Source: Acaryochloris sp. IP29b_bin.148 (GTDB lineage Bacteria; Cyanobacteriota; Cyanobacteriia; Thermosynechococcales; Thermosynechococcaceae). Taken from it: a stretch of DNA of 56,289 nt. The notes beneath the pieces were generated by a model. That model was not told the origin of the DNA. It searched no databases and saw only the letters and a list, made by a program, of their open reading frames with translations. Shown here piece by piece: positions 27,328 to 35,241 of this stretch. The stretch covers positions 1 to 56,289 of the forward strand of contig NZ_JANQOY010000047.1 of the NCBI RefSeq assembly GCF_028285565.1, given 5' to 3'. The translations under genes were made by a program, and so were the position numbers. The stretch's first letter is position 1. Each line of letters opens with the position of its first letter.

Positions 27328-27878
27328 TGCTTTTTTGGACTCACTTCCCCCAAGATACTTTCAATATTTTATGGCTGGGAGTTGGACTATTCATCGCCGG
27401 AGTTTTAGAGGCGTTTCTCTGGAAAACGACACCATTTGAATGGGTCAACGTGCCCATTCAAACCCAGTGGTTTGGCGCTAATAAACGCTGGAGAGGATTG
27501 ATCAGCTTACCATTAACCTGCGTCATCAGTACCTTTTTTCTGCAATTAATAGAACCTCACTTGTTCTCAAACGGAGGTCCTCAGATTCAGTTATCCAACT
27601 TTAACTTTATCGAATATGGTTTATTAGTTGGCTTCATCTTTAACCTATCAGAGTTACCCAATTCTTTCCTGAAGCGTCGCTTGCAGATTCCGCCAGGGGA
27701 CGAGAACAATAAATTTTTCTATGTGATCGATCATATGGATTCAACTTATGGAGTATTAATCCTATGGTTTTTCTACTTTCACTTTCCGCTTCATTTGGTA
27801 TTAACCGGAGGAATCGTGACCCCTGTGTTATTTATGGGAGCGACCTGGATTCGTAGACAGTTGGGTTTAAAGGCATAA
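27318..27878 (+). CDS. CarS-like (CDP-archaeol synthase family) membrane protein
   Basis: 186 residues with about five membrane helices. The pattern GANKRWRGL near residue 50, then NLSELPNSFLKRRLQIPPG and VIDHMDSTYGVL, follows the CarS signature (G.NKTWRG, GD...SF.KRR.....G, DQ.D), although Gly-Asp is replaced by Glu-Leu and DQ.D by DHMD. CarS transfers CTP to an unsaturated archaetidic acid; bacterial members have unknown substrates. The start is GTG 27318, or ATG 27327 three codons on; neither has a Shine-Dalgarno. It is divergent from and overlaps by up to 10 bases the lipid kinase gene, so both could share a promoter region and act on the same lipid pool, which is inference. Confidence 0.72.
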   Translation: MKTMLFWTHFPQDTFNILWLGVGLFIAGVLEAFLWKTTPFEWVNVPIQTQWFGANKRWRGLISLPLTCVISTFFLQLIEPHLFSNGGPQIQLSNFNFIEYGLLVGFIFNLSELPNSFLKRRLQIPPGDENNKFFYVIDHMDSTYGVLILWFFYFHFPLHLVLTGGIVTPVLFMGATWIRRQLGLKA

Positions 27879-28027
27879 CCCTAGTTGACAAAAATGACAA
27901 TGCACCCGATAAATTTGAGAAATCGAGATTAAATTGAGTCAATGTCCAAGGTTAAATCTACTCTCAGCAAGAAAAGCGAATTAGCGGTAAGATTTGAGGT
28001 ATTTGGATTAGGAGACGTGGCTTCTCT

Positions 28028-29632
28028 ATGCGAGTTTTACTGATTTACCCCCTCTTTCCAAAAAGTTTTTGGTCCTTTGAGAAAACCTTATCCTTAGTTG
28101 ATAAGAAAGCGTTACTGCCACCTCTGGGGTTGGTTACAGTGGCTGCTATCCTGCCCCAAGAATGGGAGTTTCGACTGATTGATCGCAATATAGAGTCTGT
28201 CCCTGAGTCTGATTGGGAGTGGGCCGAGCTGGTCATTCTCTCCGGCATGATTGTCCAGAAAGAGGACATGCTCAACCTTGTCTACGAAGCTCACCGCCGG
28301 GGTAAAAAAGTGGCCGTCGGTGGCCCCTTTGCCACCTCTGTGCCTGAAGAAGTCCAAGTGAGTGGTGCAGACTACCTAATTTTGGATGAAGGGGAAATCA
28401 CCCTGCCGATGTTTATTGAGGCCATTGAACGGGGTGAAGAGAGTGGTGTTTTCCGCGCCACCGAAAAACCGGCGGTAACGGAAACCCCTGTACCTCGATA
28501 TGATTTGCTGAAATTTCCGGCCTACGACAATATGTCGGTGCAGTTTTCTCGCGGTTGTCCCTTTCAATGTGAATTCTGCGACATTATTGTGCTCTACGGT
28601 CGCAAACCTCGGACCAAGACCCCAACGCAATTGATTGGCGAGCTGGAAAGACTCTATGAGTTGGGATGGCGCGGCAATGTGTTTATGGTGGATGACAACT
28701 TCATTGGTAATAAACGCAATGTCAAGCTGCTGCTAGCAGAATTGCAGGGTTGGGTCGCCGAGAAAAATTATCCTTTTTCCTTTTCAACGGAGGCATCGGT
28801 CGACTTAGCCCAAGATCATGAGTTGATGGATATGATGATTGCCTGCAACTTCAATAGCGTGTTTCTGGGGATTGAAACACCGGATGAAGACAGTTTGAAG
28901 GTGACGAAGAAATTCCAAAATACCCGTGACTCCCTGAGCGACGCCATCGATACGATGTCAGAGAAGGGGTTGCGAATCATGGCTGGATTTATTATCGGTT
29001 TTGATGGCGAAAAGAGTGGGGCAGGCGATCGCATTACCCGCTTTGTCGAAAAGACCAATATCCCGATTGCGCTATTTAGTATGCTCCAAGCTTTACCCAA
29101 TACAGCGCTGTGGCATCGGCTAGAAAAAGAAGGGCGTTTGATCCAGGGCAAAGCAGGGACAGGGAACCAAACCTCATTGATGAACTATATTCCGACGCGG
29201 CCCATTGAAGACATTGCCCAGGAATATATAGAAGCCTTCTGCAATATTTATGATCCTGAAAAATATTTGGATCGCACCTTCCGCCATTTTATGAGTATGA
29301 ATATTCGTCCTAAGGAGGGTGGATCCGGTTCAAGCTCCTTAAAACTCAGCTGGGTTGATATTCGGGCGCTGAGCATTTTAGCGTGGCGACAAGGCATGGT
29401 CCGCAACACTCGCTGGAACTTCTGGATCTATCTGTTCCGTATTGCGATCAAAAATCCCCAGGTGCTGAAGCGATATGTCACTGCTACCGCTTTTATCGAG
29501 CATTTTGAGGAGTATCGGCAGATTGTCCGCGGCCAAATTGAGTCACAGCTGGCAGTCCACTTGCGGGAACATCCAACCGTTGTCAAGCGAGTAGAAGCGC
29601 CAGCAGAACAAGTCTCCGCCAAAACAGCCTAG
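28028..29632 (+). CDS. B12-binding domain radical SAM protein (DUF4070 type)
   Basis: 534 residues. An N-terminal cobalamin-binding-like domain (1-145, starting MRVLLIYPLFPKSFWSFEKT) precedes the radical SAM core with the cluster motif C177-x3-C181-x2-C184 (SRGCPFQCEFC). The C-terminal part of about 200 residues corresponds to DUF4070. This architecture is shared with HpnP (hopanoid C-2 methylase) and many uncharacterised paralogues, so a methyl transfer to an unactivated carbon of a lipid is a fair guess, not a demonstrated one. The start ATG 28028 matches the family N-terminus. It lies 149 bases after the CarS-like gene on the same strand. Confidence 0.9.
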   Translation: MRVLLIYPLFPKSFWSFEKTLSLVDKKALLPPLGLVTVAAILPQEWEFRLIDRNIESVPESDWEWAELVILSGMIVQKEDMLNLVYEAHRRGKKVAVGGPFATSVPEEVQVSGADYLILDEGEITLPMFIEAIERGEESGVFRATEKPAVTETPVPRYDLLKFPAYDNMSVQFSRGCPFQCEFCDIIVLYGRKPRTKTPTQLIGELERLYELGWRGNVFMVDDNFIGNKRNVKLLLAELQGWVAEKNYPFSFSTEASVDLAQDHELMDMMIACNFNSVFLGIETPDEDSLKVTKKFQNTRDSLSDAIDTMSEKGLRIMAGFIIGFDGEKSGAGDRITRFVEKTNIPIALFSMLQALPNTALWHRLEKEGRLIQGKAGTGNQTSLMNYIPTRPIEDIAQEYIEAFCNIYDPEKYLDRTFRHFMSMNIRPKEGGSGSSSLKLSWVDIRALSILAWRQGMVRNTRWNFWIYLFRIAIKNPQVLKRYVTATAFIEHFEEYRQIVRGQIESQLAVHLREHPTVVKRVEAPAEQVSAKTA

Positions 29633-29931
29633 TTTGTCTCGTCGTCTCCCTATGCTGATTGTTTGCGCTCTCTTCGGCCTGATGAATCAAGGGGAAGACG
29701 ATGCCTATTAGTCACATTGCTTTGCCTAGCAACCACATTGGGCCATTTCAATGACTAAATTGGCTGCGGGCACGCCCGCTCAACGAATTGAGGTCAAATC
29801 CGTTGTAAGTTGTTAAGGTCCCCTTGGCTATCCATCTCATTCAAGTCGTTGAATAAGGCGAAAGATACTGGCCGCTCTTCCTCAGCCTCGATCTGCCAAT
29901 GCTTGCGTTATGCAGAGTTGCAGCTTAAATA

Positions 29932-31200
29932 ATGTCTAATCTCCCGTTGTTTGAACAAGCCTGGTCTCTAGATCACGATGCTTTGATTGATCATTGTGTT
30001 CGGCAAGAGAATCTCTTAATGATTCAGGATTTGGATGGCGTCTGTATGGGGTTGGTCAAAGACCCCTTAACCCGCACGATTGATCCAGCCTACGTCCACG
30101 CTGCTCAACAGCTAGACGGACATTTTTACGTCCTCACCAATGGTGAGCATATTGGTAACCGGGGCGTCAATCAGATTGTTGAGCAAGCGTTTGAACCAGG
30201 CACTGTTGCCAACGAAGGACTCTATTTACCGGGGCTGGCGGCAGGTGGCGTGCAATGGCAGGACCGCTGGGGTACGGTTTCTCATCCAGGTGTAAGCACC
30301 CAGGAGTTAGCCTTTCTCACGGCTGTTCCCCAACAGATTACTCAGCATTTACAGCAGCAGACCGCCGCCAAGAGCGACCCGCAAACTCAAACCTGTATCC
30401 AAGCGGCTGTCTTAGATAATCCTGTTTCGCCGACTGCGAACCTCAACGTTTTCTACGATCTGTTTGCAGACCAAATCGAACAGTATGGCCGCCTTCAGCA
30501 GCAGATGCAGGCGTTGATGACGGCATTGCTACAACAAGCTCAGACCCAAGGACTCGGCCAATCGTTCTTTGTTCACTACGCCCCCAACTTGGGAAAAGAT
30601 CAACAAGGCAATGAAATCTTACAGCCTGCAACACCTGAAGATGCAGGGACGACCGATTTCCAATTTATGCTGCAAGGCGGTATCAAAGAAGCTGGCGTAC
30701 TCGTGATCTTAAATCGCTATTATCATCAACGCACAGGGCAATACCCGCTTGGCAAAGACTTCAATGCCAGGCAGGCTCCCCAATCCCAAGCTGCCTTGAT
30801 TGATTTAGTCAAAGAAAAGTTTGATCCAGCTGATATGCCCACTCTGATCGGTGTTGGGGATACGGTTACCAGCAAGGCCGTTGAGGAAAAGGGTGAACTG
30901 CGGTTTCAGCGAGGCGGCAGCGATCGCAATTTCTTACACCTAATTCAAGCACTGGGTCGAGAATTTAAGACCGGGAATGTGGTGGTATACGTTGATAGCA
31001 GTGGCGGCGAAGTCAAGAACCGCAAACCCTTACAGCTAGAACCAACACCGAATACAGCCCACTCATCTTATCGAGTGGTGGCTGGCCCTGGAGATGATCG
31101 CGATACCCACGATCCGTTAACGCTAAATGTGGTTTTCCCCCAGGGGCACCAGCAGTATATTCAGTGCTTTCGAGCAATTGCTCAGCGCCGCAGATTGTGA
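29932..31200 (+). CDS. ggpP: Glucosylglycerol-phosphate phosphatase
   Basis: Removes phosphate from glucosylglycerol 3-phosphate to give the compatible solute glucosylglycerol. 422 residues, similar in length and content to Synechocystis StpA/GgpP. The HAD-type nucleophile motif is MIQDLDGVC with D33 and D35; LTNGEHIGNRG and VGDTVTSKAV provide later conserved elements. The synthase gene that makes its substrate lies 14 kb away on the same strand. In Synechocystis the two genes are also unlinked. I see no Shine-Dalgarno before ATG 29932. Also known as stpA. Confidence 0.93.
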   Translation: MSNLPLFEQAWSLDHDALIDHCVRQENLLMIQDLDGVCMGLVKDPLTRTIDPAYVHAAQQLDGHFYVLTNGEHIGNRGVNQIVEQAFEPGTVANEGLYLPGLAAGGVQWQDRWGTVSHPGVSTQELAFLTAVPQQITQHLQQQTAAKSDPQTQTCIQAAVLDNPVSPTANLNVFYDLFADQIEQYGRLQQQMQALMTALLQQAQTQGLGQSFFVHYAPNLGKDQQGNEILQPATPEDAGTTDFQFMLQGGIKEAGVLVILNRYYHQRTGQYPLGKDFNARQAPQSQAALIDLVKEKFDPADMPTLIGVGDTVTSKAVEEKGELRFQRGGSDRNFLHLIQALGREFKTGNVVVYVDSSGGEVKNRKPLQLEPTPNTAHSSYRVVAGPGDDRDTHDPLTLNVVFPQGHQQYIQCFRAIAQRRRL

Positions 31201-31210
31201 AATAAAGATG

Positions 31211-31480
31211 TTAAGTGACCTGCTGCGGACTCTCTAGCGATGGATGAGTCACTGTCTCTATCAAGCTATTACGCTTAGACGAAACAGGGATGGCAGGCTG
31301 ACAAAAATACCCTTCTTGATTGAGCACAATTATGCCTTTACCACGCAGATTTTGACAGATCCAACTCACCGTCGCCGAATTTGAGTGGGTCAAGCCAATC
31401 AATGATTTAAGCGTCTGGGGTTTATCCGCTATACAGTCAAGAATTTGTACGGTCAGCTCTTCTTCTTGAGTTTTAGGCAC
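31211..31480 (-). CDS. Small protein with a winged-helix-like segment
   Basis: 89 residues from GTG 31480. Not recognised. Residues 7-60 (EELTVQILDCIADKPQTL, LIGLTHSNSATVSWICQNL, GKGIIVLNQEGYFCQP) have the helix-helix-helix-wing layout of small winged-helix DNA-binding modules. The C-terminus is Ser/Pro/Thr-rich and probably disordered. It stands tail to tail with ggpP, 10 bases apart. A regulator is possible, but the assignment rests on pattern only. Confidence 0.6.
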   Translation of the reverse strand: MPKTQEEELTVQILDCIADKPQTLKSLIGLTHSNSATVSWICQNLRGKGIIVLNQEGYFCQPAIPVSSKRNSLIETVTHPSLESPQQVT

Positions 31481-31782
31481 CTGTATGTCTCTCTTCGTCG
31501 CGCACTCAACTGGTATCAGGCAGAATTCAAAATAATCCGGTCAGTCAAAATTTATCTTAGTAAGGGATTTCAAAGCGACTGAAACTTTCTGGAATGATGA
31601 AACCTGCTATATTCATCGTTCCCAAAGACTGCGATCAAATTAACTCTGTTGAGAGTATTTGATAATTATGAGACAAATATCAGTTTGGGGAATGGCTACT
31701 TAGATTGATTCCGAGCACTGACAACGATCAGGCTGAGATCTCTGTTTCTACGCCTAAAATATTCAAGGCTCACCCGATGGGC
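31481..31782. other. Intergenic region, A/T-rich
   Basis: 302 bases between the end of the exopolysaccharide-like cluster and the small winged-helix gene. Just after the stop of the barrel gene (minus strand) an imperfect hairpin (AGGCCC..GGG..GCCT, about 31755-31774) precedes TTGAATATTTT and could be a weak terminator for that cluster. Nothing else recognised. Confidence 0.4.
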
Positions 31783-32568
31783 CTATGGATTAAACGAATG
31801 CCAGAGCTGAATTTCGATGCCACTGGCATCAGGACCCGTGATATTTTTGAATCCACCTAAGATTAACGTTGTCTTATCCAGCACTTTCCAACGCACTTGA
31901 CCAATTAATTTGGCGATATTCGTCTCTTCTGGCCGAAAAACGAGATTATTCTGAAGTGTACGAACATAATCGACTTGAGCAGCCAGAGAAACGGGCTTAG
32001 CGATGGCCTGATTGACTTCAGCAAAGACTCGCAGTTCATCACTTTGCGCTCCAAAGTAATCCCGATACGCAATTTCCACTGTCCAATACCCATCTCGGTT
32101 GCCCAATTGGTAACTTTGGCTCAGGGGCAAGCGCAGCTCTACCCCAAAAACGTCTCTGCCCAGGGCCGGATTCGCATTCGGATCGTAGCCAGGGGGGATA
32201 ATCACAGTCCCTTGGACCGACGCAGATAGGGAATCATTTTTAAAGTAGCGCCAGCGAGCCCCCAATTCTAGATCGGCGACCCCTTGGTTGGTAAGTCCGG
32301 CCTGCTCCAGCCATTGATAAGGCACTTTGAGAATGAGGGTTGTATCTTCTCTGAGGCCATACTCAAGGTAGCCTTGCAGCTCTAGCTTCTCAAAATCACC
32401 TGATTCAAAGGTGCGGAAGGTGACACTGGTAAACACTTCCCCTTTGGGTTGGGTGAATCCCCCTGCGATCGCACGCCCAGCCCCTCCGCAAACCAGCAAC
32501 CCTCCCAAACCCACACTAAGGATGGTTCGGATAGTTTTGGGAAAGTAGGAAAATCGTTTCATCATCAT
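31783..32568 (-). CDS. Small outer-membrane beta-barrel candidate
   Basis: About 261 residues. A signal peptide (IRTILSVGLGGLLVCGGAGRAIAG) is followed by about ten to twelve alternating strands with Asp/Asn turns (EKLELQGYLEYGLREDTTLILKV, GVADLELGARWRYFKND), ending EIQLWHSFNP. It resembles transporter-type small barrels such as phenol/alginate-type porins. Three ATG codons stand in a row at 32568, 32565 and 32562; an upstream TTG at 32592 is less likely. Being the last gene of the five-gene minus-strand cluster with a BcsB-like protein and a GT2 synthase, it may form the outer-membrane exit, which is inference. Confidence 0.75.
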   Translation of the reverse strand: MMMKRFSYFPKTIRTILSVGLGGLLVCGGAGRAIAGGFTQPKGEVFTSVTFRTFESGDFEKLELQGYLEYGLREDTTLILKVPYQWLEQAGLTNQGVADLELGARWRYFKNDSLSASVQGTVIIPPGYDPNANPALGRDVFGVELRLPLSQSYQLGNRDGYWTVEIAYRDYFGAQSDELRVFAEVNQAIAKPVSLAAQVDYVRTLQNNLVFRPEETNIAKLIGQVRWKVLDKTTLILGGFKNITGPDASGIEIQLWHSFNP

Positions 32569-32617
32569 CAACCCAATGAAATGGAGGAACAAAAATACCC
32601 AGCAATGACCACCAAGG

Positions 32618-33685
32618 CTAGCGAGTCAAGAGTTGCAAGGTCTGGGCCGCCGTTTGGGAAAAGTGAACATCTCCCTTCAGGAGGCCATAGTGCATAAGCG
32701 AAAATTTATCCAGGCCCAGACGGCGGACCGCTTGTAGCCAATCCGGCTGCATCATCCGCAAAAAATCATGCGTCACAATATCTGCGCGCCCGCCATGGGG
32801 ATGGTTTTCCTTAATCGAGGGCTCATAGTGAGACACCATTAAGGAAGAGTGATATTGGGAAAAGACCTGGCAGCATTTGAGGATTTGAGCCGGATTCCCC
32901 AAGTCGGGGCGATTGAGCTGTGGGTTATGTTCACCAGTTAAAAACGGGCGCATGGATTGAAAGGCAATACCATCCATCTGGGCCATGGTGTCTGCAAAGG
33001 GGGGGATCATGCTTTGTCCTTGTCGCTGCGTAGGATCATCGAAGGTGACAATCCAACCGCCCCAACTCAACGCCACCCATGCTTGAGGGAGCTGGCGGCG
33101 AATCACCTGTCGTGCCCGCAACAGATTGGCCATCAAAGTCTGGTAGTAAGGTGCCGTGCTGGCATTGTAGGTATCAGCCGGCAACCGCCAGTAAGAAAAC
33201 TCCGTCGCTAAGGTCCAGTAGGTGGGGCGCTGGTGAGGATTGGCCTGTCGAATATAGGTGGCAATCTCTTCTAAATCCTCCAAATACTGGCGGGAAAGAT
33301 GATAGTCCCCCGTGGGTAATTGCCGATCGTCTTCCCAGGTAATCACTTGCAAGCCATAACCTTGCTCAAACCACTGGCTCAAGCGGCGGTCTTGATGCCA
33401 ATGCCGCCAAAAGCTCAAATCGCCCCTTTGGTGGTCAAAGCTATTCAGCCAAGCCGTTAAAAATTGAGGAGACCAGGCTTGCATCAGCGCTTTAACAGCC
33501 GGATCGGTTTGGGTTTCTTGCAGCAGCCGGGCTGGATCTTCTCCCAGACCCAGTTGCCAAGGGGAAAAGGCTGCAGGTGTGCCTGACTGAGGTTTAGCTA
33601 GGGTCGATCGACCTTGCGCTAAACTGGCTAACACCGTCGTGGCAAAAGCCCCTTGTAAATAGCGACGACGAGAAAAGAGAGTCAT
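32618..33685 (-). CDS. Tat-exported protein, glycoside-hydrolase-like
   Basis: 355 residues. The N-terminus has a twin-arginine motif SRRRYLQG followed by a short hydrophobic stretch, so export in folded form is likely. The mature part has many Trp, Tyr, Asp and His residues in segments such as LQVITWEDDRQLP, YWTLATEFSYWRLP, AWVALSWGGWIVTFDDP, MDGIAFQSMRP and LMVSHYEPSIKEN, a run of strand-helix units like a TIM barrel with acidic residues at strand ends. I infer a polysaccharide-acting enzyme of unknown family. Its start overlaps the stop of the upstream gene by four bases, a sign of translational coupling. Confidence 0.75.
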   Translation of the reverse strand: MTLFSRRRYLQGAFATTVLASLAQGRSTLAKPQSGTPAAFSPWQLGLGEDPARLLQETQTDPAVKALMQAWSPQFLTAWLNSFDHQRGDLSFWRHWHQDRRLSQWFEQGYGLQVITWEDDRQLPTGDYHLSRQYLEDLEEIATYIRQANPHQRPTYWTLATEFSYWRLPADTYNASTAPYYQTLMANLLRARQVIRRQLPQAWVALSWGGWIVTFDDPTQRQGQSMIPPFADTMAQMDGIAFQSMRPFLTGEHNPQLNRPDLGNPAQILKCCQVFSQYHSSLMVSHYEPSIKENHPHGGRADIVTHDFLRMMQPDWLQAVRRLGLDKFSLMHYGLLKGDVHFSQTAAQTLQLLTR

Positions 33686-35241
33686 AAGCGCTGCAAAACT
33701 TGATAGTTGGGAAAGTCAAAAACAGTCTTGAATCCCGGCAACGTTAAACCCTCCTGAGCTTCCGGATCAATATTCCTTTGTTGGGCCAAGGGACGACGGA
33801 CGGCATCTTGCATTCGTAGGGGCGATTGCGCTCCTGCCACCACAATCAAATTGACCCACTGTTCAGGCTCTTCGAGCGCCACCTCAAACTCATATTGATG
33901 GGGAAGAATCAGCCCCTCCGTATGGTGGAGAAGATAAAGGATAGGGAAATGGAGCCTATCGTCCATCAAGATATGCTGCTGGGGCTGCCCCATTTGGAAC
34001 AAATAGGTGGCAATGGTCCGTTGTTCTATCGTCATTTGGTGGTAGGCCTGAACCGGTTGAAGTTCAGGTAAGGCTTGATGCGTCAGTTGTCGCCAGAGCA
34101 GGATCTCATCGGGAATCACCTGATTGGTCTGCAAAACCCAGCCACTAGAAACCAAACTGAGCACAAGCCCTAGCGTAATCAACAGTTTCCGCCAGGACTG
34201 CCTTGAGGGGAGCTGTTCTAGCAATAGGGGCAAGAGCGCCAAATACACCCCAAATTGACTGAGATTAGGGGTATATAGCCCTTCCCACAGATTGATCAAC
34301 AGCAGCACTATCGGCAAAGCTATGATCAACCCCACTTGCAGAGGAGCTTGAGTCCGCCCCATTAACCACAGCATGACCAAGAGATAAACAGGCGCAATTT
34401 GGAGCATCCAGCGCAGGATCTTAAGGATGCTCTCCCCTAGTCCCGCTTGTACTAGAAAAGAGTCTAAACCGGGTAAACGGATCCCACTGCCTGGCTGACT
34501 CAAGAAGGCCAGGGGATTCCCCGTTGCTAACCAATTGAGATAAACACAAGTGCCGATGGCAAAAAGACACATAGTGCCTACAATAAATAGAGCTGCGGCT
34601 CGATATTGCCAGGTCTCTTGCCACAATAAACACCAAAGAGTAATCAGGATAAACACGAGTCCCCACCAGGCTTCGAAGCGCAAAAGCATCAGTCCAGACG
34701 CGGAGAGTCCCACCAAAACAACGAGAAAATTCAGCGGCAAGTCTTGGGGGTAAAGGATCTGCCATAGAAGACGTGTAGTAATCAAGAGAAGTAGCGTTGT
34801 AGCTACCCATGTGGGGTCTCGTAATAGCATCAGACCCAAGGCAGGATGGAGGAGAAGCAGCGCCGACCACAGGATTTGCCAAAATCGAGCAACCTCTAAC
34901 CTACCCATAGTGCGGACGATTGTCCCCACGAGCACAGCCCCACAGAGCACCTGTACGGTCACAGGCGATCGCACTAAGGCACTTCCGTATACCAATAAGG
35001 GCGGAAAGGCATAACCTGTGGCTACAAAACTGGGTTCTGGTCCTTGCACCGCCAGGAGTGCTTTACTCCCTAAAAATGCAGTGGGCTGAGCCATGTAACC
35101 TTGCCAATCCAATCCCATAATGAGGCTAGACAGTCCCAGGATCGTCAGCAGGCTCAATAACCAGAGTGCAGCCCCCTGGTTATTGCTCAGGAGAGGAGAA
35201 AGCGGACTACCCCGTTTGTTTTTTGACCTTACTGAGACCAT
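33682..35241 (-). CDS. Polytopic membrane protein, glycosyltransferase family 39/GT-C-like
   Basis: 519 residues with about 10-11 membrane helices in the first 380 residues and a C-terminal soluble domain of about 140. A first periplasmic loop after helix 1 carries acidic and polar residues, as in the GT-C fold that uses polyprenyl-phosphate sugar donors. I see no specific family signature, so this is a fold-level guess. ATG 35241 has GGAGAAG upstream and lies inside the end of the GT2 gene (35-base overlap); its own end overlaps the next gene by four bases. Confidence 0.72.
   Translation of the reverse strand: MVSVRSKNKRGSPLSPLLSNNQGAALWLLSLLTILGLSSLIMGLDWQGYMAQPTAFLGSKALLAVQGPEPSFVATGYAFPPLLVYGSALVRSPVTVQVLCGAVLVGTIVRTMGRLEVARFWQILWSALLLLHPALGLMLLRDPTWVATTLLLLITTRLLWQILYPQDLPLNFLVVLVGLSASGLMLLRFEAWWGLVFILITLWCLLWQETWQYRAAALFIVGTMCLFAIGTCVYLNWLATGNPLAFLSQPGSGIRLPGLDSFLVQAGLGESILKILRWMLQIAPVYLLVMLWLMGRTQAPLQVGLIIALPIVLLLINLWEGLYTPNLSQFGVYLALLPLLLEQLPSRQSWRKLLITLGLVLSLVSSGWVLQTNQVIPDEILLWRQLTHQALPELQPVQAYHQMTIEQRTIATYLFQMGQPQQHILMDDRLHFPILYLLHHTEGLILPHQYEFEVALEEPEQWVNLIVVAGAQSPLRMQDAVRRPLAQQRNIDPEAQEGLTLPGFKTVFDFPNYQVLQRL

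Noticed and set aside
29766-29779. GCGGG-CACG-CCCGC hairpin after the radical SAM gene
   Set aside because: Five base pairs, no T run; could be chance in a GC-rich patch.
34421-34882. 153-codon minus-strand frame inside the GT-C-like gene
   Set aside because: Same strand, other frame, of a gene with clear membrane helices; no independent features.
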